Source of the DNA: Sphingobacteriia bacterium
Lineage (GTDB): Bacteria; Bacteroidota; Bacteroidia; Chitinophagales; Chitinophagaceae
Direction of reading: 5' to 3'
Assembly (NCBI GenBank): GCA_017304675.1
Contig: JAFKLS010000019.1
Location: 248,001-312,000, forward strand
Length of the DNA: 64,000 bases
A program made the position numbers and the translations under genes. Under the pieces are notes generated by a model, which was given only the letters and a program-made list of their open reading frames with translations, was not told where the DNA came from and searched no databases. Position 1 is the first letter of the stretch, and every line of letters begins with the position of its first letter. Below, in pieces: positions 53,666-61,878 of the stretch.

Positions 53666-56212
53666 ATGCGAAAGCTGTTTGCCATTATATTATTATGCTG
53701 TGCTACAAAATACATGTATGCGCAGGGTATTATATCTGGCAAAACAACGCCTTTTAACATTATCAATGCACACATAGTAGTAGATACTACTGAATCTAAA
53801 TTAGTGCAAAAGGCCGCCCTATTTTTACAATCCGATATTCAACGCATTACTGGCAAAAATATTCCTATTGAATATGAGGTAACGAATATCCAGAACAATA
53901 GCATTGTTATCGGAACAATTGGTCGGTCAAAATATTTGCTTCCATTCATTCGTCAAAAAAAAGTAGATGCTACCATAAAAAATAAATGGGAAGCTTATCA
54001 CATAAGAGGCCTGCATATTGAATCATCAAAAAAAAATATTCTTGTTATTGCCGGAAGTGACAGGCGTGGCACTGCTTTTGGCATCTTCGAATTAAGCAAA
54101 CAGATGGGTGTTTCACCCTGGTACTGGTGGGCAGATGTTGCCATACCACAGCAAAAAAATATTTTCATTAATACGAACGTCAATTTTATTGACTCCCCGG
54201 CAGTTCAATATAGAGGTATTTTTATTAATGATGAGGCCCCTGCCCTAAGCAACTGGAGCAAAGAAAAATTCGGCGGCTTCAATCATCTTTTCTATGAAAA
54301 AGTATTTGAACTTGTTCTTCGTTTAAAAGGTAATTATCTATGGCCTGCCATGTGGGGCAATGCATTTAATACTGATGATACACTTAACCCTATAATAGCC
54401 GATGAATATGGAATTATAATGGGCACATCTCATCATGAACCTATGCTTAGAGCGCAGCAGGAATGGAAGCTTTTTGGTAAAGGGCAATGGAATTACACTG
54501 AAAACAATACGGAGTTAAAAGCATTCTGGAGAAAAGGCATAGAAAATATGAAAAACCACGAAAGCCTTATTACAATTGGCATGCGTGGAGATGGAGATAT
54601 GCCTATGACACAGGGAACAGCCATTACGCTGTTAGAAAAAATTGTTGCCGACCAGAGAAAAATTATTGAGACTGTAACAAAAAAACCGGCCCCACAAACA
54701 CCGCAGCTATGGGCTTTGTATAAAGAAGTTCAGGATTATTACGATAAAGGTATGCGGGTACCAGATGATGTTACATTACTATTATGCGATGATAATTGGG
54801 GAAATCTTAGGCGGCTTCCTGCATTAACCGCACCAAAACGTAGCGGAGGTTATGGCATATATTATCATTTTGATTATGTAGGTGGTCCACGAAATTATAA
54901 ATGGATCAACACCAATAACCTGGTGAGGGTTTGGGAACAAATGCATTTAGCATATGAATACAATGTAAAAAAAATATGGATTGTGAATGTAGGCGATATT
55001 AAGCCAATGGAAATGCCTATATCTTTTTTTCTGGAATATGCCTGGAAACCCTCAGCATGGAAGGAAAACAACATCAACCAATATTATACCCGGTGGAATC
55101 AACAACAATTTGGGAAACAACTTGCCGAAAGAATAGGAAATATTTCCCAACGCTATGCCCAATTAATTACGATTAGAAAACCAGAATTAATTGATGAACA
55201 CTCTTTCTCGCCTCATCACTATAATGAACTTAATAATATTAAACAACAATGGGATGAATTATTGCAAGATGCCAACAATATAAGCATACCTGCTGAAAAT
55301 AAGGATGCATACTACCAATTAATCCTGCATCCTATTAAGGCAATGGCCAATTTAATAAATATGTATGCAGCAGATGCATACAACAATATTGCTGCAGGTA
55401 ACTACCAAAGCAATACCAATATGTTGGCTGATAGAGTTAAACAATATTTTATAAATGATTCGTTGATCTCGTTAGAATACCATACCGTTAATCATGGCAA
55501 ATGGAACCATATGATGAGCCAGACACATATTGGTTATACTTATTGGCAACAGCCCTTATACAATCATATGCCTGAGGTAAAATATGTACCATTGGATTCT
55601 ATACGGGAACCAATAACATTCATTAAGCCAAAAGATATTAGTGCAGAAAAAATGATACCAAACAATAGCCAAGGCAATATTTTTTATGAATTGAACGGCT
55701 ATGTTTCCATGCAAGCCGCGCATTTCACTAAGATTACAACAGCCGGCAATCTGCAATTAAAAACATTAAAGCGTATTGGCAGAGATGGAGATGGCATTAC
55801 AGTGTTTCCGGTAACTGCAACAACTAAAAAGCTTGCAGCCAATAATATTTCGGCCGAATACAGTTTTTATACTTACGATTCAGGCGCTATAAACATTAAA
55901 CTTTATTATTCGCCTACTTTAAACCTTTTTCACTCAAAGAATGGGCTTCAATATTCGATTAGCATAGATAATGAAATACCACAATTATGCTCTTTAAACA
56001 AAGAAGATAACAATAATAAGATTTGGGAAGAATGGGTTGCAAACAATACCATACAAAAAAACACATTGCATTATTTAAAAACAGCCGGGAAGCATACACT
56101 TAAAATAAGATTCTACCATCCAGCTATCGTACTTCAAAAAATAGTAATAGATGCCGGAGGGTTGAAAGAAAGTTATTTAGGTCCTGCAGAAACCAGGTTA
56201 CAACACCAATAA
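53666..56212 (+). CDS. GH115 xylan alpha-1,2-glucuronidase
   Basis: Removes (methyl)glucuronate from internal residues of xylan polymers, complementing GH67. A signal peptide (KLFAIILLCCATKYMYAQ) precedes an N-terminal domain (FLQSDIQRITGKNIPIEYEV). The TIM barrel has VQYRGIFINDEAPALSNWS, LKGNYLWPAMWGNAFNTDD, YGIIMGTSHHEPMLRAQQEW, ITIGMRGDGDMPM and LLLCDDNWGNLRRLP, all GH115 signatures. A C-terminal module (YVSMQAAHFTKI) ends the 848 residues. The frame opens 30 codons upstream inside the SDR gene, but the ATG at 53666 starts the signal peptide. Confidence 0.94.
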   Translation: MRKLFAIILLCCATKYMYAQGIISGKTTPFNIINAHIVVDTTESKLVQKAALFLQSDIQRITGKNIPIEYEVTNIQNNSIVIGTIGRSKYLLPFIRQKKVDATIKNKWEAYHIRGLHIESSKKNILVIAGSDRRGTAFGIFELSKQMGVSPWYWWADVAIPQQKNIFINTNVNFIDSPAVQYRGIFINDEAPALSNWSKEKFGGFNHLFYEKVFELVLRLKGNYLWPAMWGNAFNTDDTLNPIIADEYGIIMGTSHHEPMLRAQQEWKLFGKGQWNYTENNTELKAFWRKGIENMKNHESLITIGMRGDGDMPMTQGTAITLLEKIVADQRKIIETVTKKPAPQTPQLWALYKEVQDYYDKGMRVPDDVTLLLCDDNWGNLRRLPALTAPKRSGGYGIYYHFDYVGGPRNYKWINTNNLVRVWEQMHLAYEYNVKKIWIVNVGDIKPMEMPISFFLEYAWKPSAWKENNINQYYTRWNQQQFGKQLAERIGNISQRYAQLITIRKPELIDEHSFSPHHYNELNNIKQQWDELLQDANNISIPAENKDAYYQLILHPIKAMANLINMYAADAYNNIAAGNYQSNTNMLADRVKQYFINDSLISLEYHTVNHGKWNHMMSQTHIGYTYWQQPLYNHMPEVKYVPLDSIREPITFIKPKDISAEKMIPNNSQGNIFYELNGYVSMQAAHFTKITTAGNLQLKTLKRIGRDGDGITVFPVTATTKKLAANNISAEYSFYTYDSGAINIKLYYSPTLNLFHSKNGLQYSISIDNEIPQLCSLNKEDNNNKIWEEWVANNTIQKNTLHYLKTAGKHTLKIRFYHPAIVLQKIVIDAGGLKESYLGPAETRLQHQ

Positions 56213-56244
56213 TTCATTTAATTCTATTACAAACCAAAAGTAAT

Positions 56245-57354
56245 ATGCGTACAAAAATAAATATCGCTCCGCTACTTATTATCTCCGGCATTATTGCTAT
56301 TAGTTGGTACTCAATAAAAAAAGTACCTTCTTTAAAAGAGGCTTATAAAAAAGATTTCTTAATTGGTACTGCATTAAATGCCGCACAAATTGAAGAAGAA
56401 AACCCTATTGCCAATGAATTGATTAAACAACAATTCAATGCCATTACACCAGAAAATATAATGAAAGCAGAGATTATCCATCCAAAATGGGATACATATA
56501 ATTTTGAATTGGCTGATAAACTGGTTAACTATGGCAAAAAGTATAATATCCAGATCAACGCACACACACTAATATGGCATAGCCAATTGCCCTATTTTAT
56601 GCATACAATAAAAGATGCAGACTCTGTAAAGCAGTATTTTGTTAATCATATTAATACAATCGCTTCAAGGTACGACGGCAAAATATTATCATGGGATGTA
56701 GTAAATGAAGCTTTGAATGAAGATGGCACACTCAGAAACTCTATCTTTTTACAAAAATTAGGTACAGACTATATTGTAGAAGCATTTAGGCTGGCACAAA
56801 AAGCAGCGCCTCATACAGAGTTATATTACAACGACTATAATATAGAAGAACCAAGAAAAAGAAAAGGCGCTATTGAATTAATAAAAAAAATACAAGCTGC
56901 CGGTGTTCGCATAGATGGTGTAGGCATCCAAGGGCATTGGAAAGCTTACAACATTCCTTTGAAAGATATAGAAGAAAGTATTGAACAATTCTCTGCTCTT
57001 GGTATTAAAATAATGTTCACTGAATTAGATTTAAGTGTATTGCCTAACCCATGGGATGGCAATGTTGCCGATGTTAACAAACATGAGGAAAATAACAATG
57101 CAGCAATGAACCCCTACTCTACAGGATTACCAGACAGCATGCAAAATAAACTCACTAAAGGTTATGAAGATTTATTTAAGTTATTCTTGAAGCATAAAAC
57201 ACAAATAAATCGTGTTACTTTTTGGGGTGTGAATGATGGCCAATCCTGGCTGAACGACTGGCCCATTAAGGGAAGAACCAATTATCCTTTAGTATTCGAC
57301 AGACAGTTTAATCCTAAGCCAGCATTTTACAATATCATAAACCTAAAAAAATAA
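56245..57354 (+). CDS. GH10 endo-beta-1,4-xylanase, membrane-anchored type
   Basis: Second xylanase, without a CBM insert. An N-terminal hydrophobic stretch (IAPLLIISGIIAISWYSI, about 7-24) lacks a clear cleavage site and may anchor it facing the periplasm. The catalytic domain has FNAITPENIMKAEIIHP, HTLIWHSQLP, acid/base Glu155 in SWDVVNEAL, nucleophile Glu260 in KIMFTELDLS, and VTFWGVNDGQSWL. The 369-residue length is that of a simple GH10. Probably it shortens imported xylooligosaccharides in the periplasm. Confidence 0.93.
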   Translation: MRTKINIAPLLIISGIIAISWYSIKKVPSLKEAYKKDFLIGTALNAAQIEEENPIANELIKQQFNAITPENIMKAEIIHPKWDTYNFELADKLVNYGKKYNIQINAHTLIWHSQLPYFMHTIKDADSVKQYFVNHINTIASRYDGKILSWDVVNEALNEDGTLRNSIFLQKLGTDYIVEAFRLAQKAAPHTELYYNDYNIEEPRKRKGAIELIKKIQAAGVRIDGVGIQGHWKAYNIPLKDIEESIEQFSALGIKIMFTELDLSVLPNPWDGNVADVNKHEENNNAAMNPYSTGLPDSMQNKLTKGYEDLFKLFLKHKTQINRVTFWGVNDGQSWLNDWPIKGRTNYPLVFDRQFNPKPAFYNIINLKK

Positions 57355-57376
57355 ACTACGTTTCAAAACTGCCATA

Positions 57377-58813
57377 ATGAATCAAACACAGAAAATTTCT
57401 ATCACAGAAAAAATAGGATACAGTTTAGGAGACCTTGCCGCAAATCTGGTTTTCCAAACACTCATGACCTATCTCGCCTACTTTTATACGGATATTTATG
57501 GTTTGCAAACGCAACATGCTTCGGTAATTATGTTATCAGTGGGGCTTGTTGCTGCGTTTGGTTTTAATCCTGTTTTGGGCGCAATTGCAGATAGAACAGT
57601 TTCAAAATGGGGTAAATTCAGACCCTGGATATTATATACAGCCATACCACTTGGTATTATAGCACTATTGGCATTTACTACCCCTGATTTTTCTTATAAG
57701 GGAAAACTAATTTATGCAGTAGTAACATACACCTTATTATTGCTATTGTATGCAGCCAACAACCTGCCTTACTCTGCTTTAAGCGGTGTAATAACGGGGG
57801 ATATGAAAGAACGGAATAGTTTATCTGCTTATCGTTTCGTGGCTGTAATGTTTGCCCAGTTCTTTGTTCAGGTGTTTATGTTATCCATTATTGAAACCGC
57901 AGGCAATGGCAATAAAGCTGCAGGTATTGAAAAAGTAATGACATGGCTTGCAATTATTGGCACCATCATGTTATTAATTACTTTCTTCACTACCAGGGAA
58001 CGCATTGTTCCGAAACCTGAACAAAAGTCCAGCTTAAAAGAAGATCTGAGCGACCTGTTTAAAAATAAGCCATGGGTAATAATGCTGTTACTTACAACTT
58101 TAGTATTTATTACGCTTGCCATGAAAGGTGGGTCGTACGTATATTACTTCAAGAACTATGTTGATAAAGACAGTCTCACTGTTTTTGTAAAACCTATTTC
58201 ATCGTTCCTCTCAAAATTCGGGCTTAATTTTTTTGGAGAAGACCCTGTATCAGCCGGGTTTGGCTTATTCAATGCCGGCGGGATTATATTTATGATCATT
58301 GGCATCACACTTTCAAAATCATTGGCAGACAAATATGGGAAACGGGATGTTTTTGGAGTCGCATTATTCATTTCCACGCTTTTTATACTGGCATTTTATT
58401 TTTTTCCATCAAAGTCTATAGGCGCCATATTCGCAGCACAAATATTACACGGCTTTTTTTACGGTATCACCATTCCTTTATTATGGGCAATGATAGCTGA
58501 TGTGGCTGATTATAGTGAATGGAAAAATAACAGGCGGGCCACAGCCATCATCTTTTCTGCAATGATGGTAGGTTTGAAGACAGGCTTAAGTATCGGAAGC
58601 TCATTGTTAACTCTTATTTTAGGGTTATATCACTATATGCCCAATAGCGATTCCGTACAATCAGCTTCAGCCATCGCAGGCACAAAAATGCTGGTAAGTA
58701 TATTTCCTTCTATTCCTTTTCTATTAGGAGTTGCTCTATTGTCGCGCTACTCCATCAATAAAAAAATGGAAACAAAAATTGAAACCGATCTGAAACAAAA
58801 AAGGAATTTATAA
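57377..58813 (+). CDS. GPH-family sugar:cation symporter
   Basis: Inner-membrane importer of the glycoside-pentoside-hexuronide group of the major facilitator superfamily. The start KISITEKIGYSLGDLAANLV and loop AIADRTVSKWGKFRPWIL are the family signature (compare MelB and XynP), followed by about 12 helices across 478 residues. The central loop (RERIVPKPEQKSSLKEDLSD) and the cytoplasmic ADKYGKRD repeat are typical. By position it imports xylooligosaccharides, xylose or glucuronate-containing products; which one is not readable. Confidence 0.92.
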   Translation: MNQTQKISITEKIGYSLGDLAANLVFQTLMTYLAYFYTDIYGLQTQHASVIMLSVGLVAAFGFNPVLGAIADRTVSKWGKFRPWILYTAIPLGIIALLAFTTPDFSYKGKLIYAVVTYTLLLLLYAANNLPYSALSGVITGDMKERNSLSAYRFVAVMFAQFFVQVFMLSIIETAGNGNKAAGIEKVMTWLAIIGTIMLLITFFTTRERIVPKPEQKSSLKEDLSDLFKNKPWVIMLLLTTLVFITLAMKGGSYVYYFKNYVDKDSLTVFVKPISSFLSKFGLNFFGEDPVSAGFGLFNAGGIIFMIIGITLSKSLADKYGKRDVFGVALFISTLFILAFYFFPSKSIGAIFAAQILHGFFYGITIPLLWAMIADVADYSEWKNNRRATAIIFSAMMVGLKTGLSIGSSLLTLILGLYHYMPNSDSVQSASAIAGTKMLVSIFPSIPFLLGVALLSRYSINKKMETKIETDLKQKRNL

Positions 58814-58834
58814 TCCACATAATTTATATTCTAT

Positions 58835-59872
58835 ATGCCTGAACAATCTACTATCCATATTGATTTTGATGAATTGAACAGAAAAGCCATTTCTCAACCG
58901 TTGGTAAAGCATATATATACCGCAGATCCTTCTGCCCATATATTTAACGGTAAAATATATATTTATCCCTCACACGATATTGATGCCGGTGATGCATTTG
59001 ATGACCTTGGAAGTCATTTTGCAATGGAAGATTATCATGTATTGTCCATGAATACTCCTTTTGATATAGAAGCTATTGATAATGGCGTGGCATTGCAAGT
59101 AACAAAAGTACCTTGGGCAGAAAAACAAATGTGGGCTCCGGATGCTGCCGAAAAAAACGGTACGTATTATTTGTATTTCCCTGCCAAGGATTATGATGGG
59201 GTTTTCAGAATTGGAGTTGCAACCGGCACAACGCCAACAGGCCCGTTTATACCACAACCATATGCTATAAAAAAAAGCTTCTCTATAGACCCGGCAGTAT
59301 TTAAAGATGATGATGGAATTTATTACATGTATTTCGGAGGCATCTGGGGCGGGCAACTACAAAGATGGAGAACAGGTTTTTTTAAAAAAGAGCAGGCAGA
59401 GAGCCCATTTGCGTTTTTACCAGATAATAATGAACCTGCATTGTGTGCAAAAATTGCAAAGCTAACAGATGACCTTTTAGAATTTGCAGAAGACCCTAAA
59501 GATGTTAAGATTATAGATGATGAAGGAATACCTCTTCTGCAAGGTGATACAGAGAAAAGATTTTTTGAAGCATCATGGATGCACAAATACAATGGAAAAT
59601 ATTATTTTTCGTACAGCACCGGTGATACACATTATTTATGTTATGCCATAGGTGATAACCCTTATGGACCTTTTAAATATATGGGAAGGATATTAGAACC
59701 GGTGGTAGGATGGACATCACATCATTCTATCATAGAATTTAAGGGCCGGTGGTTCTTGTTTTACCATGATTCAAGTTTATCTAAAGGCATTACACATTTA
59801 CGTTCAATAAAAGTTACTGAACTGTTTTATAACAAAGATGGTAGTATTCAAACTGTAAAACCTTATCACTAA
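58835..59872 (+). CDS. Cytoplasmic GH43 beta-xylosidase/arabinofuranosidase
   Basis: Five-bladed propeller glycosidase without signal peptide, so probably cytoplasmic, acting on imported oligosaccharides. The catalytic base Asp31 is in YTADPSAHIFNGKIYIYPSH, the pKa-tuning Asp152 is in FSIDPAVFKDDDG, and the acid Glu245 is in RFFEASWMHKYNGKYYFSYS. GWTSHHSIIEFKGRWFLFYH is the usual C-terminal blade. The 345-residue length is that of a single-domain enzyme. Xylosidase is more likely than arabinosidase given the glucuronoxylan context, but this is inference. Its stop overlaps the start of the esterase gene by one base. Confidence 0.92.
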   Translation: MPEQSTIHIDFDELNRKAISQPLVKHIYTADPSAHIFNGKIYIYPSHDIDAGDAFDDLGSHFAMEDYHVLSMNTPFDIEAIDNGVALQVTKVPWAEKQMWAPDAAEKNGTYYLYFPAKDYDGVFRIGVATGTTPTGPFIPQPYAIKKSFSIDPAVFKDDDGIYYMYFGGIWGGQLQRWRTGFFKKEQAESPFAFLPDNNEPALCAKIAKLTDDLLEFAEDPKDVKIIDDEGIPLLQGDTEKRFFEASWMHKYNGKYYFSYSTGDTHYLCYAIGDNPYGPFKYMGRILEPVVGWTSHHSIIEFKGRWFLFYHDSSLSKGITHLRSIKVTELFYNKDGSIQTVKPYH

Positions 59873-61809
59873 TGTTTACAAAAACATTTGTAAAACTACT
59901 AATAACGTTAGTAGTTATTTGTTGCTGTTTTAATTGCTATGCCGAAGTAAGGCTTCCAAAACTTATTAGAGACAGTATGGTTTTACAAAGAGACACTCCT
60001 GTAAAACTATGGGGCTGGGCAAAAGCCAATGAAAGAATTAGAATTACTTTTAATAACAAAATGTATAGTACCAATGCTGATATAAATGGCAGATGGAAGG
60101 TTGTATTACCTGAAACAAAAGCCGGCGGCCCTTATAATATAATCATTGCCGGCACTAATACTATAAAATTAAAGGATATATTATTTGGCGATGTATGGAT
60201 TTGCAGTGGACAATCGAATATGGTGCATCAGATGGAATTACACAGTGTAAGATATGCTAACGATATTGCTACCGCAAATTACCCTCAGATAAGGCATTTT
60301 TGGATACCTCCACTGACCGACCTGCAACAACCACACGACGACCTACCTATTGGATATTGGAAAACGGCAACACCTGAAAACATTTTGCATTTCTCAGCAG
60401 TAGCTTACTTTTTTGCACAACAGGTATATGAAAAATATAAAATACCTATTGGCCTTATTAATGCCAGCGTTGGTGGCACACCTATCGAAGCGTGGATTAG
60501 TGAAGAAGGATTCAACAACTTCACCGACATTCAGAATATTATCAATAAAAACAAAGACACAACCTATTTAAACAGCCTGCAAACAATTCCAGAAGCTGTT
60601 AATACATTCAAACCATCACAAGAAGATAAAGGGCTTACTGAAAAGTGGTACCATAACAGCTACCTACCTAAAAACTGGCACAATATTAGCGTTCCGGGTT
60701 ATTGGGAGGATCAGGGCATTAAAGACCTGGATGGCATTGTATGGTATAGGAAAACAATTACCATACCTCCTTCTTTCTCACAAGACCTGGTAAAACTTTT
60801 TCTTGGAAGAATTATTGACGCTGATCAGGTATATATTAACGGGAAGCTGATAGGCAATACTTCCTATCAATATCCACAAAGAAGGTACTCTGTTCCGCCA
60901 GGTATATTGCATGAAGGTGAAAATAATATTGTAGTACGTATACAGAATAACTCGGGCAAAGGTGGTTTTGTTCCAGATAAACCATATTATTTATTTTCTA
61001 GCAAAGACACCATTGATCTTAAAGGAGATTGGCAATATAAAGTTGGCCAGGTATTTACGCCACAAAAACAACCGGGAAGCGGTAAACCGTTACCACAGAA
61101 CCAACCCACAGCATTATATAATGCAATGATAGCTCCTATAGTTAGCTATTCATGCAAAGGCTTTTTATGGTACCAGGGTGAGGCCAATACAGTCCATGCC
61201 TTAGAATATGAAAGACTCATGCGAGCATTGATAAACGACTGGAGAAACAAATGGCAAAATCCGTTAGCGCCTTTTCTCTATGTTCAATTGCCGGGCTACA
61301 TGGACATGAACTATTTACCTTCCGAAAGCCAATGGGCTGCATTAAGAAATGCTCAATTAAAAACTTTATCTGTATCCAATACAGGAATGGCTATTACAAT
61401 TGACCTTGGTGAATGGAATGATATTCATCCTGACAGAAAGAAAGAAGTAGGCCAGCGATTAGCACTGCTTGCAGAAAAGATTGTTTATGGCCAACAATCA
61501 ATAATATGTTCCGGCCCCTTATACGACACCGCAATTATTGAAGGGAATAAAATTATTATTTCATTTAAATACTCAGGAAGCGGGTTAGGCACCACTGATG
61601 GGGAACCACTGAACTATTTTTCAATAGCCGGAACTGATAAAAAATTTGTTTGGGCTAAAGCAAGAATAGAGAACAATAAAATAATTGTTTGGAGCGAAAG
61701 CGTTTCCGATCCGTTATATGTACGTTATGCATGGGCGGATAATCCTGATGGGGCTAATCTATGCAATAAAGAAGGATTGCCTGCCTCCCCTTTCACAACA
61801 GAAAAATAG
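59872..61809 (+). CDS. SASA-type acetylesterase with inserted jelly-roll domain
   Basis: Sialate O-acetylesterase-like SGNH hydrolase (PF03629), common in xylan loci as an acetyl-xylan esterase. A signal peptide (KLLITLVVICCCFNCYAE) puts it in the periplasm. A beta domain (RLPKLIRDSMVLQRDTPVKL) is followed by the nucleophile block WICSGQSNM; SVGGTPIEAW, FLWYQGEANT and the Asp-His block NDIHPDRKKEVGQRL complete the active site. Between them, at about 260-390, lies a beta-galactosidase-like jelly roll (NWHNISVPGYWEDQG, DADQVYINGKLIGNT). It probably removes acetyl groups from xylan before glucuronidase action; this is inference. Confidence 0.9.
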   Translation: MFTKTFVKLLITLVVICCCFNCYAEVRLPKLIRDSMVLQRDTPVKLWGWAKANERIRITFNNKMYSTNADINGRWKVVLPETKAGGPYNIIIAGTNTIKLKDILFGDVWICSGQSNMVHQMELHSVRYANDIATANYPQIRHFWIPPLTDLQQPHDDLPIGYWKTATPENILHFSAVAYFFAQQVYEKYKIPIGLINASVGGTPIEAWISEEGFNNFTDIQNIINKNKDTTYLNSLQTIPEAVNTFKPSQEDKGLTEKWYHNSYLPKNWHNISVPGYWEDQGIKDLDGIVWYRKTITIPPSFSQDLVKLFLGRIIDADQVYINGKLIGNTSYQYPQRRYSVPPGILHEGENNIVVRIQNNSGKGGFVPDKPYYLFSSKDTIDLKGDWQYKVGQVFTPQKQPGSGKPLPQNQPTALYNAMIAPIVSYSCKGFLWYQGEANTVHALEYERLMRALINDWRNKWQNPLAPFLYVQLPGYMDMNYLPSESQWAALRNAQLKTLSVSNTGMAITIDLGEWNDIHPDRKKEVGQRLALLAEKIVYGQQSIICSGPLYDTAIIEGNKIIISFKYSGSGLGTTDGEPLNYFSIAGTDKKFVWAKARIENNKIIVWSESVSDPLYVRYAWADNPDGANLCNKEGLPASPFTTEK

Positions 61810-61878
61810 CGCTTTTGCTATACTTCAAATACGCTGTTATATAATTATTGAAAGTATGCAGTATATAATTTTTTATTT

